From the NCBI GenBank assembly GCA_022495995.1, contig JAFEMH010000075.1, forward strand, positions 310,001 through 374,000: DNA of 64,000 nucleotides, read 5' to 3'. Positions 1-9,218 of this stretch are shown here, one piece after another. The notes beneath the pieces were generated by a model. The model had not been told where the DNA came from. It ran no database searches and worked only from the letters and a program-made list of their open reading frames with translations. Within the stretch, counting starts at the first letter, position 1; each line of letters begins with the position of its first letter. The position numbers were made by a program, and so were the translations under genes. Source of the DNA: Adenophora triphylla var. japonica (Eukaryota > Streptophyta > Magnoliopsida > Asterales > Campanulaceae).

Positions 1-880
1 AAATGCAAGGAGTATGAGCCTGCATTGAAGTGCTTGTCCCTGTACGAACCTTTGATAAGCTCCTTTTTCTCCTGAATTAACGAACACGAAATGTCTCAGA
101 TACTCAACAATTGAGATTTACAGAACGTGATGTTTGATATAAAAGCAAGTAAAAGATTAAGGGAATGCTATCTCAAAATAAGCAAATATATAGAAGTGAT
201 TATTGATATAAAAGCAAGTAAAGATTAAGGGCAAGCTATCTCAAGCTAAGAACAATCTAAGCTTTCTGGAGGTCGTTTAGTCTTCAATCTATTGACACTG
301 TAACACCAATACATTTATATGTGAAACATTTGGGTCAGTCACTAAAGGCAAGTGTAGATTTTAAACCAATTCAATCAAGTAATAAGCATATTCAAGTTTA
401 ATGCTTCTTATTTCCTATAGCAGGATCCAAAGTTCAACCACATTCATTTCAAACCCTAAAGTGAAATGTCTAAGTACATAACCTTGAACTCAACCACAAA
501 GTTTAAGAAAAGCTATACACACACAAAATGTTTTGATTACGGATTTGCCTAATATAGATAACTATGTGATGAACAGATTGAATATCCAGCTACTGCCAAA
601 GCATTTGTGAACTTCCTGTAAATATCTAGTTTGGCCAGCATTCGCCTAGCCTGTTAGAAAAAGTGATGAACAGATTGAATATCCAATAGCATTCCCAGTT
701 ATAAAAAACTCAAGTAGCATGAGTAGATAAATTCATGGTAATCATGCCCCCTCCCCAGAAAGAAAAAGATAAAAAAAATGAAAAGAAAGGGACGATGAAG
801 CTGGACAGAAAGGAAATCTCAAAAATTCCTTGCAAAAACAAACAGCAAAAAAAAAAAAAAAAAAAACAAAAAAACAATGC
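1..880. other. CACTA interior, no gene recognised; short local duplications
   Basis: I recognise no coding exon here. Two local duplications are visible: a roughly 45 bp direct repeat (GATATAAAAGCAAGTAAA, about 137-180 and 205-250), and the string GTGATGAACAGATTGAATAT at about 567 and 664. Both look like intron or intergenic DNA that duplicated after capture. A 25-base A-run lies near 850. Confidence 0.4.
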
Positions 881-1132
881 AGTTAATGAACCCTGGATCT
901 AGAAATGAGAGAGAATAGATGCAAGCATGAGACAAGCTTGTGATAGCAGACCATCAGGAAATCAAAACCTATTGCATACTTTAAGACTCTCTCTAAATCG
1001 CAACATAAGTACTGAAAAGATTCCTGTTGCATACTGTAGAAAAAAAAGTGAAAACATTGAAGATTCAAGTAAGATGTTGCATACAATTTTAAGGAAGACA
1101 TAGATCAAACTAAAGGCACTCAACTATACCTG

Positions 1133-2446
1133 AAAAATGGTAGGGGGTCGAGAAACTGATGCTCGCAATAAAGCATATGAGAGGTAAGCTTTCACGGAGT
1201 CAATGAAATGGAAATTCTTCGTGAAAGAGTGGATAACCCCCTCCCATAGACCCTGCAAAGCCATCAATTAAACTATGTTTAAAAGATTGAGAAACTGATG
1301 CTCGCAATAAAGTATATGAGAGGTAAGCTTTCACGGAGTCAATGAAATGGAAATTCTTCGTGAAAGAGTGGATAACCCCCTCCCATAGACGCTGCAAAGC
1401 CATCAATTAAACTATGTTTAAAAGATTGTATGGCGCCAAGATTGATAGAGAAACACAGAAATATTGAAAAGTAATATGCCAACAGTTTTAAGGCTTTGTT
1501 GTTGTTATAATATGCCTACAGTTTCTAAAGGACCATTGGGGAAGATAGGATCCATCGATCCTGTAACAGGTGAGCCCAAACCTAGAGAGCAGACTTCTAT
1601 GCAATCTAATTTTGGTTGCAGATCTTGGGTCACGATAAACGTCCCTCTCAGAAAAGACTAGAGGAATCATAAACACTTCTGCATAAGATATGTGCCTGCA
1701 TATCCAAACTGTAAATGTGCTTGCGTGATAAGAGTAAGTTGCATATGTGTACTCAAGTTGCATACATGTAACCATTTAGGACGCCATGCTCTAAAAGCAA
1801 GTAATCTTAAACAACGATTGGTAAGAAGAAAGCAAACCTTGCAGAGAGTTCGGAAAAGGAGCAATGCATCACGTTGTTCGGTGCTCATGCTCTCGAGGTC
1901 AATTCCTCTTAAGAATTTACAGTTGTAAGCACCCAGAAAATATACAAGTTCAGAGGGTATCTTCCCAAGTTATGACAGTAAAGTTTCCATAATAGTGGTA
2001 TATCCATACCTTATGATATTTTCACCATCTTCAAGATTCACAGCCTTATCAAGAACAGCTTCCAGGCCCTATACGACAATAATAAGTAGGTTATATAAGT
2101 AAGAGATCATAACCGAGCGCCACAGGCCCAGAACATGAAGGAAAGCCTTGTAAATGATTGTCTATGCTAAAATATGAAAAGGACAGAAAAAAAGATACAA
2201 AAGGTCATTCCATTGGGGCTTCCTTCCACTAAAAGATCACAAAATGAAAGAAAAGAGGGGTGTCACTTTCATATATATGGCATGAAGACAACAAGCAATT
2301 AAGAACCTTTATATCAGCCCCACCGGCAAGATTCTGAAGTTCTTCAAGCGAAGCAAGAGATGTATCTTTGACTTGACTCACAGAAATTGCATCTCCCTTC
2401 ACCTTTCACGTCACCTGAAGACTCCTCAACCTTTGTGGCTTGACTA
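1133..2446 (-). pseudogene. Captured exons of a BIG5/MIN7-like ARF guanine-exchange factor
   Basis: Four consecutive minus-strand exons read in frame across plausible introns. About 2446-2308 ends LEELQNLAGGADIK. About 2071-2012 encodes GLEAVLDKAVNLEDGENII and has a GTATGG donor. About 1913-1838 encodes GIDLESMSTEQRDALLLF and has a GTTTGC donor. About 1270-1133 encodes [20 protein letters not shown] and has a GTATAG donor. This is the conserved N-terminal DCB/HUS region of plant BIG-type (Sec7) ARF-GEFs, which activate ARF GTPases in trans-Golgi and endosomal traffic. The catalytic Sec7 domain is absent. Retained introns show DNA-level capture, and the last exon has a 139 bp tandem duplication. 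Assignment to BIG5 rather than another BIG is from recalled family sequence and is the less certain part. Confidence 0.8.
1149..1426 (-). repeat. 139 bp tandem duplication of ARF-GEF exon plus splice acceptor
   Basis: About 1149-1287 and 1288-1426 are nearly identical (a C/T change in the CATATGAG region and one in the GACCCTGC/GACGCTGC segment). Each unit contains the intron end with acceptor TTTGCAG and the start of the exon encoding [19 protein letters not shown]. Only the copy at lower coordinates runs into the exon's 3' end and donor. Use of both acceptors would put a duplicated exon into any transcript. Confidence 0.85.
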
Positions 2447-2515
2447 TTTTCTTTATTCGAACAATGTATATCAATAGCAGCCAACCAAACATTTATATAT
2501 AGCTTAAAGGCTTAC

Positions 2516-2695
2516 TTATCCAATGCCTCGAGATACTTCTGCTTCCTAATCTCAAAGAATATCTTCATTGAATATCGATTATCATCGACTTTTGTAAAAC
2601 CAGAAAGGTACCTCTCAACCTCATCCCAATTCCCATTATGCACCTCGTCTTCAAAATACTTCATGTTAAAGAAAAACCCTGATTCCTGTTCAAGC
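2516..2695 (-). pseudogene. Captured TOPLESS/TPR exon (CTLH region)
   Basis: The 180 bp exon encodes LEQESGFFFNMKYFEDEVHN and continues through NWDEVERYLSGFTKVDDNRY to KQKYLEALDK. This is the LisH-CTLH part of the TOPLESS family of plant co-repressors, which binds EAR motifs of transcription factors in the nucleus. Its splice acceptor (AATAG before position 2695) and donor (GTAAGC after 2516) are intact and both are phase 2, so the exon is symmetrical. No other TOPLESS exon is seen. ARF-GEF exon sequence starts only about 70 bases downstream, so the two captures were joined inside the transposon. Confidence 0.9.
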
Positions 2696-3595
2696 CTATT
2701 TCCATACAAAGATGCAATCCCTGAACCCGTTTAAAGATAATCAGGTCTCAACTCAAGCAAATCTGTAAAACCCCAAAACGAAGAAATTAAATAAAAGAAA
2801 AACAAAATAAGGTCAGCAACCCCTCTAACTTCATTTAATCACTAAAATACTTGCATAAGCAATAATTTATTGCCGGACACAAGGTTCAAAATTTAAATTT
2901 AAATTAAATTATTAAAAAATAATTTGAAAATCAAAGTAAATATACAAAAAAAAGGAAAATACCCAAAAATCTCTAACCAGAACTAAATCATGACGAACTG
3001 ATCTTCAGTCAAACGAAATTCAGGGTACTATTTATACAAGCTTAAATCCGGGTTTCTTGAGCATGCACCGACAAATAATTATAGGGAAAGGTACAATCAA
3101 TTTTCCTATTTACAATCGATTTCCCTAAAGAAGGAATCCCAATTTTGCAATTTCTGGGTTCCTAATTGACTCGGACGACGATTCTTTGCATTGTAACCAA
3201 GATAGATCATGAAAGCTTGAGAAAGGTAGATAGATAGAGAGAGAGAACCTGTTGTTTGCAGGAGGATGCCGGAGGAAGACGAAGGAGCCCTAACCGAGCT
3301 TAACCGAGCGGCGTGATTTTTAGAGAGGAGTTGCAAAACCCTAATGAGAGAGGAGAGAGAAGCCGAAGGAGGACGAAGGAGGATGCCGGAGGAAGACGAA
3401 GGAGCGCGGCGTGATTTTTGATTTTTAGAGAGAAGGAGCTACAAAACCGTAATGAGAGAGAGGAGAGAATATTGTTTTTAACCTAAGTTTCGTCTTTTGT
3501 TTCGTCTTTTGCGATGGGATTTTTTTTTATTATTAATTCTTATTTATTTATTTATTTTGAAAATTGATTTATTATTGAATAGTTTATGAGACGGC
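2696..3595. other. CACTA cargo upstream of captured exons; duplicated GA-rich segment
   Basis: No protein is recognised. The motif GGAGGATGCCGGAGGAAGAC with flanks occurs at about 3261 and 3377, together with repeated AGAGAGGAG and CAAAACCCTAATGAGAGAG strings, so a 5'-UTR-like block of roughly 115 bp is duplicated. It could be the 5' leader of a captured gene lying upstream of the minus-strand exons. An AT-rich stretch follows at 3520-3590. Confidence 0.4.
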
Positions 3596-3795
3596 TAAGT
3601 CCATCACATATTTATAAATGCAGTCGCATATTAAAATATCTCTCCCGCCAAAATTTGGCCGCGAAAATTTCCAAGATTTTTTGGACTGCCGCTCCAAAAT
3701 GCGACCATTTGTTTGCGATTGCCTTAGCCATCGCCTAAACATGTCTACTGCGACGGCCTTTATTGCCATCGCAATAAGCCATCGCATATTCCTCT

Positions 3796-3808
3796 TTTTC
3801 TTGTAGTG
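3796..3808 (-). repeat. CACTA terminal inverted repeat (right end)
   Basis: Reading inward from 3808 on the minus strand gives CACTACAAGAAAA, the canonical plant CACTA terminus. The partner terminus is outside the window. Its exact length is uncertain because only one end is visible. Confidence 0.85.
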
Positions 3809-3934
3809 AGTGGGGTTGGCATCCTCGTCTTCTTCCACGGTGAAGGTGCCATCGGGATTGAGGCTGGCGGCCAGACCGTGACTCTTAATAGCCTCCATAA
3901 GGCTGTTTAGCTGTGCTTCCTGTCGTAACCTCAT
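3809..3934 (-). pseudogene. gag N-terminus of Tat-type fragment A, cut by the CACTA insertion
   Basis: The minus strand begins MRLRQEAQLNSLMEAIKSHG and continues into a proline- and acid-containing segment before meeting the CACTA end at 3808. The same start codon context and protein begin at 21042 in element B (MRLRQEARLNGLMEAIKSHG). This is the first part of a Ty3/gypsy gag; the rest lies beyond the CACTA element and outside the window. Confidence 0.75.
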
Positions 3935-5457
3935 ACGTTACGCTAAGCGATTCCACTGTTGCTGCGTGCGAGGGGTCCGGGAGGCGGAGTGACGTTATCC
4001 CCATCATTACCGGGCGATGCGGACATTCGAAACCCGGAGTCGGAACAAATGGCGAAGGCGATGACGCGCTTGACTCTTCCCAACCGATCAAACGTGACCT
4101 CGGTGCCCGAAACCAAGCTTTGTGCGGAGGCATGGGAAAGGACATGAAGGTTCAGATGTCAGGAATGGAAGGAAGGTAGGTGTTTGGGCTTTAGGCTCAT
4201 GCAACATGCGAGTTATTTGTTCACGTTTACTTAAAACATGTTTTATTATCCTAATCGGTTGGAAAAGATTGCTCTTCTTTTTCGCAAACTACTCGATTCC
4301 TGGATCGGTGGGCCCCGTCACTACGTCTATAAGCCCCTCGTATTCCACCCGTATTTCGACCTCCCGGGGTGGGACGGCCCGGGCGAGGGTCCTATAGGGC
4401 AAGCGGGTCCCACCGACCGAAAGAAAAACGATCCTAAAAGTCGCGGGTAATCGAGTCTTAACGAGCATTCGATGTAAATTACGGACAAAGGCGACGTCGA
4501 AAGTCAAGATCATGTCAGGGCTCGACAAAAAGTCGGCATGATTTGGGCGATAAGCGTCCACGATTGATCTTGACTTGTCGTCGGTTAAGCCGTAATTAGG
4601 CATGGAATAATCATTAATCCTTGATGACTCGGTGTCAATCTTTGGGAGTCGGTGTATAATTTGTGCCGGATCGAGCCCAGAAGTCAAGGCGCCGGTCAAT
4701 ATCTTGGTCAAAGTCCGCGGCGGAAAACCGGCGGAACCCCGGCGATTAGGGACCCGAAAGATATTGAGTCGGTATGCCGACAAAGGCTTGAAAGGAAAGG
4801 TCTATACACGGACAGGGGCATGACACGAGACCAGACTAAAAACCAACCGGGTCTCGGACAAAGTGTGTCACGGACAAGTGCATGGTCGACACGAGGCTCC
4901 ATGGGATGTTTGGGTAGTCCTGTGCTCATCCGAGAGGCGTAATAAGACCAAACGGACCGCGACAAGGATTTCCCCGGGTTAAGGACGTAGTGTGCAGTGT
5001 ACGGTCACGTGCGCGTAGTGTGCAAGCAGTCTATATTCTTTTTCTGAGTAAAATAGAAATTTTTTTATGTGTCTTAAAAATATGATGCATGATTTTTTTT
5101 TGGAAATTTTCTCTTTTTTTTGATTTTTTTTTGATGAGCACATAAGCACGTAAGCACGGAAATTCCGACAGTTAGGGACATTATTCCGACAGTCAAAATT
5201 TTGACTTTCTCCGAGGCGGCCAAAACAACATGAAAACTGTGCAAAAAATCAACACACACACAAAAATGATTTTCAAAGCCGGGACGGAAGCTTGACCCTC
5301 AAAAGCTTTTCTTTTTTTTTTGAAAATAATGATACCGGTACGTGGGATTGTTAGACCACAATTTATCCCCGACTCGTGTTAGGAGGCGATAACGGGAAGT
5401 TTAATGGTTTCCACCAATATACCAAATATCATTTTTTTTTAGAAAAAGCTTATTTAG
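3935..5457 (-). other. Untranslated leader of fragment A
   Basis: This stretch runs between the gag start and the primer-binding site and matches 21043-22592 of element B almost throughout. In the block around 4850-5040 the two copies differ by only about one base in 200 by eye. No conserved protein is visible in any frame. T-rich tracts lie close to the primer-binding site. Confidence 0.7.
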
Positions 5458-5475
5458 TCCCCAGCGGAGTCGCCA
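5458..5475 (-). other. Primer-binding site of fragment A
   Basis: On the minus strand this reads TGGCGACTCCGCTGGGGA, one base downstream of the LTR end. It begins TGG, complementary to a tRNA CCA end. The same 18-mer follows the D 5' LTR at 28371. I attribute it to tRNA-Arg priming, as described for Ogre/Tat elements, from memory only. Confidence 0.85.
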
Positions 5476-5594
5476 CTGTGATGTACCCGATTTTTTTTGA
5501 AAATCAAACGGAGTCGCCACGCCATTTTTGTTTTGAGGGCCAAAACTTTGAAAAATGCCCGAGATCAGAGATTTAGGTTCGGAGGTCATGTTAC

Positions 5595-5627
5595 GCGTCG
5601 GGAAGGACGTTAGTGTGCACCCGACGC
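5595..5627 (-). other. LTR hairpin with covarying stem (B, shared LTR)
   Basis: Arms GCGTCGGG (5595-5602) and CCCGACGC (5620-5627) enclose 17 bases. The equivalent positions in element E carry TGTTGGG and CCCAACA (38628-38657), so the paired bases changed on both sides. The B 5' LTR keeps CCGGG/CCCGG (22755-22781). Confidence 0.6.
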
Positions 5628-5668
5628 GCCTCGCAAAACGAGTCTTCCAAACATTTGAAATCCTTTTG

Positions 5669-5696
5669 TTGTGTGTGTGTGTGTGTGTGTGTGTGT
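5669..5696. repeat. (GT)n microsatellite in LTR
   Basis: About 14 GT dinucleotides lie inside the shared LTR. A GT run occupies the same place in the B 5' LTR at about 22821-22851, so it was present before the LTRs separated. Confidence 0.9.
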
Positions 5697-7180
5697 TTTG
5701 ACCAAAATAATTTGAAACTGGAAAAAGTGAAAATTGGGATCTCTTTTTAAGACTTTAAACTGATCCCATGATTTTTTGGAGAAATTTTGGGTTGAGTCTT
5801 GGCACTCAAAAGATTTTTGGATTTGAAAAGCAATTCTGCCAGAATGAAAGAAGGCAGTTGACCCTTGACTTTGAAATGGACTTAAAGGCTTCAAAACCTC
5901 AGAATCTGGGGAAAGTCCGAGAATGAAAGTTGCTTAAAACACCCTAAATAGGGTTTCTGCAAAGAAACTTTTCATTTTGGAAGTAATTTGAGGGGTCAAA
6001 ACCTTCTGGAAATCTCAGATGTGAAATCTGGATTTCCAGAAGCTGATGAACTGGCCTCTAAAAGAAAAATTGAAAAAAGGAGTTTTACTTAGTAAAAAAA
6101 TAAAATAAAAATATGTCTGGAAATATCTGGATGTTGTCTACAAAAAGTGTTTTGTAGTCAACACCCAATTCCAAGTTTTACTGGGTCCAAAAAATAAGAA
6201 AATGGACTGAGGTCTCAGAACAATGCTACTGGACAGCAAGATGTTCTTGAGGGAAAATGTGATTTTTGGGGGATTTGCATCTATGTTCACCCCATTTTCA
6301 TCCCTAGACTTGATACCACTACTTTTTATTGAGTGGTTATCATATTCAAGTCATCCTTGGGGAATTTATGGGGTTTAAACATGTCCTTTGCAAAGGGAAA
6401 GGGGATATTTTGTAGAAATGAAATTAAAGAGAAAAAATCAATTTAGAGATTTAAAATATAGACCATTTGAGATGGTCATTCATGAAGATGAACTTCAAGA
6501 TGACCATCTTGGGTCAAAACTCAAGTTAAACTAAACATCAAGTAGATCCAAGTAAGAAGAACAAGATGAACAAGAAGTCAAAAGTGAATTTTAGGGTTTT
6601 TTGAGAAGGAGGGCTTTACCAATGGTGACACCCTATCTTCCTAGGCTTGGAATTTGACTTGAGGAGTATCAAGATTTGGTGTTTGGCTTGAGGAGTATCA
6701 AGGTTTGATGTTTGGATTTGTGTTTGGAGTGAGATTGGGAAAGATTCAAGAGAAAATGGTGGCAATCAAGGGATTCCCCCTTTGTTTTCTCTCTATATTT
6801 CGCCGTAACTTCGTTGCTATGATCAAATTGTGTTGTTTAAGGCGAGAGAGGAGGGTTCAATTTATAGCCCTCTGAAATCCTCAATCATGTCCGCGCGGAG
6901 GGTATCGTCGGCGTGCCTTTGTTCATTAATTACGGCTCCAAAGCTTTGGACGGGAAGAAAAAATCTTTTCAAAATTCAAATTAATCACCAGTTTTGTTCC
7001 AGCTTCTATCTTTGGTTTTTGGCTTTTTGAGATTCTTTTCTAGGCTTAACCTTAAGTGGCAATGCCCACTTTACCCTCACTTTGTTAGAAAGGTCAGGGT
7101 TTGTTAGGAATGTTAGAAATGTTAAAACTTTCGTTAACTTTCTAACGAAAAAGCTACCAATTCAAATTGGAGCACTTACG

Positions 7181-7191
7181 GTAGCCCCTCG
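7181..7191 (-). other. Polypurine tract of element B
   Basis: On the minus strand this reads CGAGGGGCTAC immediately before the LTR start. The same GAGGGGCTAC precedes the 3' LTRs of D (36722-36732) and C (43714-43724). It primes plus-strand DNA synthesis and marks 5477-7180 as a 3' LTR. Confidence 0.8.
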
Positions 7192-7284
7192 GCGACGGCG
7201 CTTTCGAAGGAAGCGGGGTCGTCGATAAAATGGGCTCCATATTTGGCGGGATGATCAGTGATCGGGTGGTGAACCTAGCGATAG

Positions 7285-7773
7285 GCTACCTACGTATCCC
7301 GAATGGGAATCAAGCCGATCGTAGTTCGGGTCTTTGACCACAGATGATGGCGTTTTAGGTGCCTCGAACACGATGAGCGAGTTCTACGGTCGGTTCTTTG
7401 GAAAGAAACTCTGCTTGGGGATAAGAGATGACCATTTTCGGTCGATGGGTATCCGCTCTGGGGATAGGGAATGACCATTTTCGGTCTCTGTTTGGGGATG
7501 ATTGCGATTTATCGCTTTCCTAGTGATAGCGTCTTAGGTGCCTCGAACCTTGGAGATGGCGTTTTAGGTGCCTCGGACCTTGATGATGGCGTTTTAGGTG
7601 CCTCGAACCTGGATGGTGATGGCTTTTTAGGGCGCCTCGGACCTTAATTTGAAATGGCCTTTCGGTGGACTGTCTCTTCTGTAGAAGGATAGGGTGACCG
7701 TTTTGAGTCGAGAAGTGGACCTAATGATAGGCTACCTACGTATCCCCAGTGGGAATCAAGCCCTTTCGTAGTT
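7285..7773 (-). other. Two CTACG/CGTAG hairpin motifs and AGGT-type repeats
   Basis: Copies of the conserved motif lie at 7285-7328 and 7730-7773. On the sense strand each runs from GAACTACG or TAACTACG through a TTCCC/GGGAT inner stem to ACGTAGGTAGCC. Between them, at about 7340-7650, the phrase TTTTAGGTGCCTCGAACCT recurs about five times; its AGGT and ACCT ends can pair. No protein is seen. Confidence 0.65.
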
Positions 7774-7894
7774 AGAACTCTTCTCGAGATTTCGTTGGCT
7801 TTTGGGATTCAGTTAACTTTCTTTGGGGATTTCGTTAGCCTTTCTTTGAGGAAAATCGGACGTATTTAATGCAGGAAATCGGTCTTACGTTTGT

Positions 7895-8930
7895 GTTGCC
7901 GTTGAGAATGATTTGATGAAAGATACGGGATCTCGTTATCTTTCTACGGGAAGACTCGGTCTTACGTTTGGCTGCTTAGGGAATGGGATTTTGATGAAAG
8001 ATACGGGATCTCGTTATCTTTCTCGGGGCTACTCGGACTTACGTTTGGCTAGCAGGGAAGGATTTTGATGAAAGATACGGGGATCAGTTATCTTTCCTCG
8101 AGACACTCGGTCTTACGTTTGGCTAGCGGGGAATGATTTTGATGAAAGATACTGGGGATCCGCGTTATCTTTGCTCGGGGAATACCCTCCGGTCTTACGT
8201 TTGGCATTGCCAGGGAAGATTTTTGATGAAAGATACGGGATCTCGTTATCTTTCTCGGGGCACTACGGTCTTACGTTTATGTGCCTGGGGAAGATTTTGA
8301 TGAAAGATACGGGATCTCAGTTATCTTTCTCGAAGAATCAGAGTCTTCTAACGTTTGGCTCTTAGGGGAAGATTTTGATGAAAAGATGCGGGATCTCGTT
8401 ATCTTTCTCGAAGAGATCGGTCTTACGTTTGAGTGCTATAGGGGAAGATTTTGATGAAAGATGCTGGATCTCGTTATCTTTCTCGAGGAAATCGGTCTAA
8501 CTACGTTTGTGTGCTTGCCGGGGAAGATTTTTGATGAAAGATCACGGGATCTCGTTATCTTTCTCGAGGAATCGGTCTTACGTTTGGCTATGCAGGGAAG
8601 ATTTTGATGAAGATCACGGGATCTCGTTATCTTTCTCGGGGAAGGCTCCGGTCTTACGTTTGGCATGGAGAATGATTTTTGATGAAAGATACGGGATCTC
8701 GTTATCTTTCTCGGGGCGCTCGGTCTTACGTTTGAGCTAGCAGGGAAGGAGGGGTAATTTTTGATGAAGATCACGGGATCCCGTTATCTTTCTCGGGGCA
8801 CTACGGTCTTCACGTTTATTTGGTAATCGGTTGGAAGATTTTGATGAAAGATACGGGATCGATTATCTTTCTCGGGGGCCACTCGGTCTTACGTTTATTG
8901 CTTGCCGGGAATGATTTTTCTTGTAAGGGC
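7895..8930. repeat. Hairpin tandem array, GAAAGATA type (element B)
   Basis: About 12-13 units of roughly 75 bp each contain GATGAAAGATACGGGATC followed by TCGTTATCTTTC. The arms GAAAGATA and TATCTTTC form an 8 bp stem around an 11-base loop, and the phrase CGGTCTTACGTTTG links units. Units vary by small indels and point changes. Located between the PMD genes and the 3' LTR of B. Confidence 0.8.
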
Positions 8931-9082
8931 GACTTTGGTTAACTTTGGTTAACTTTCTGTCAAGTTGAGGTGGCCCCGAATTGCGGGAGTCACGGAATTT
9001 TTAAGGGGCAAAAGGGTCATTTTGACCCTTGCTTGATCTGATCCTTGCGGAGAGGACCTGAAAATCAGGGAGTATTAATTAG

Positions 9083-9094
9083 AGGGCGCGCCCT
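9083..9094. promoter_or_regulatory. AGGGCGCGCCCT palindrome upstream of B PMD1
   Basis: Perfect 12 bp palindrome about 125 bases upstream of the probable start of the first PMD pseudogene (9219). It is CGCG-centred, like the palindromes in the B LTR (6890-6899) and upstream of B PMD2 (12485-12496). Function is inferred from position only. Confidence 0.45.
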
Positions 9095-9218
9095 TCTCTT
9101 CTTCCATTCGGTCTTTTCAAATTTACGACGACGAGAGAGAGAGAGAGAGAGAACTGAATCCGCATTTGTTGGCCTTAAAAGCTTCAAAAATCTTCCGATT
9201 TTCTTCGATTTTCGAGCA

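Larger units (their letters stand above)
1..3808. mobile_element. CACTA (En/Spm) DNA transposon, right part, with captured host exons
   Basis: The segment ends at 3808 with CTTGTAGTG, the inverted form of a CACTA terminus (CACTACAAGAAAAAGAGG when read from 3808 inward). Subterminal copies of the GCGATGGC type (CCATCGC on the plus strand) crowd the last 200 bases, as expected of CACTA subterminal transposase-binding repeats. The same gag sequence without the insert occurs at 20913-20930 (ACCGAG followed by AGTGGGGTTGG). The base after the terminus here is AGT, which fits a 3 bp target duplication. The other terminus lies left of the window, so length and transposase content are unknown. The cargo includes minus-strand exons of TOPLESS and an ARF-GEF with introns kept, meaning capture occurred at DNA level. 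Confidence 0.85.
5477..7180 (-). repeat. Shared LTR: 3' LTR of B and 5' LTR of fragment A
   Basis: On the minus strand the LTR should start TGTAAGTGCTCC; its first base is mutated (CGTAAGTGC at 7180). It ends CATCACA at 5477. A polypurine tract abuts the high end and a primer-binding site lies one base past the low end. A minus-strand TATA (CTATAAATTG, 6858-6867) has the palindrome TCCGCGCGGA (6890-6899) just upstream. A (GT)n run lies at about 5669-5696. Similarity to the LTR at 22612 is high near the primer-binding-site end and lower in U3. Confidence 0.85.

Noticed and set aside
4289..4783. 164-codon minus-strand frame in the leader of A
   Set aside because: The homologous region of B (21500-22000) does not keep the frame, so it is not a conserved protein.
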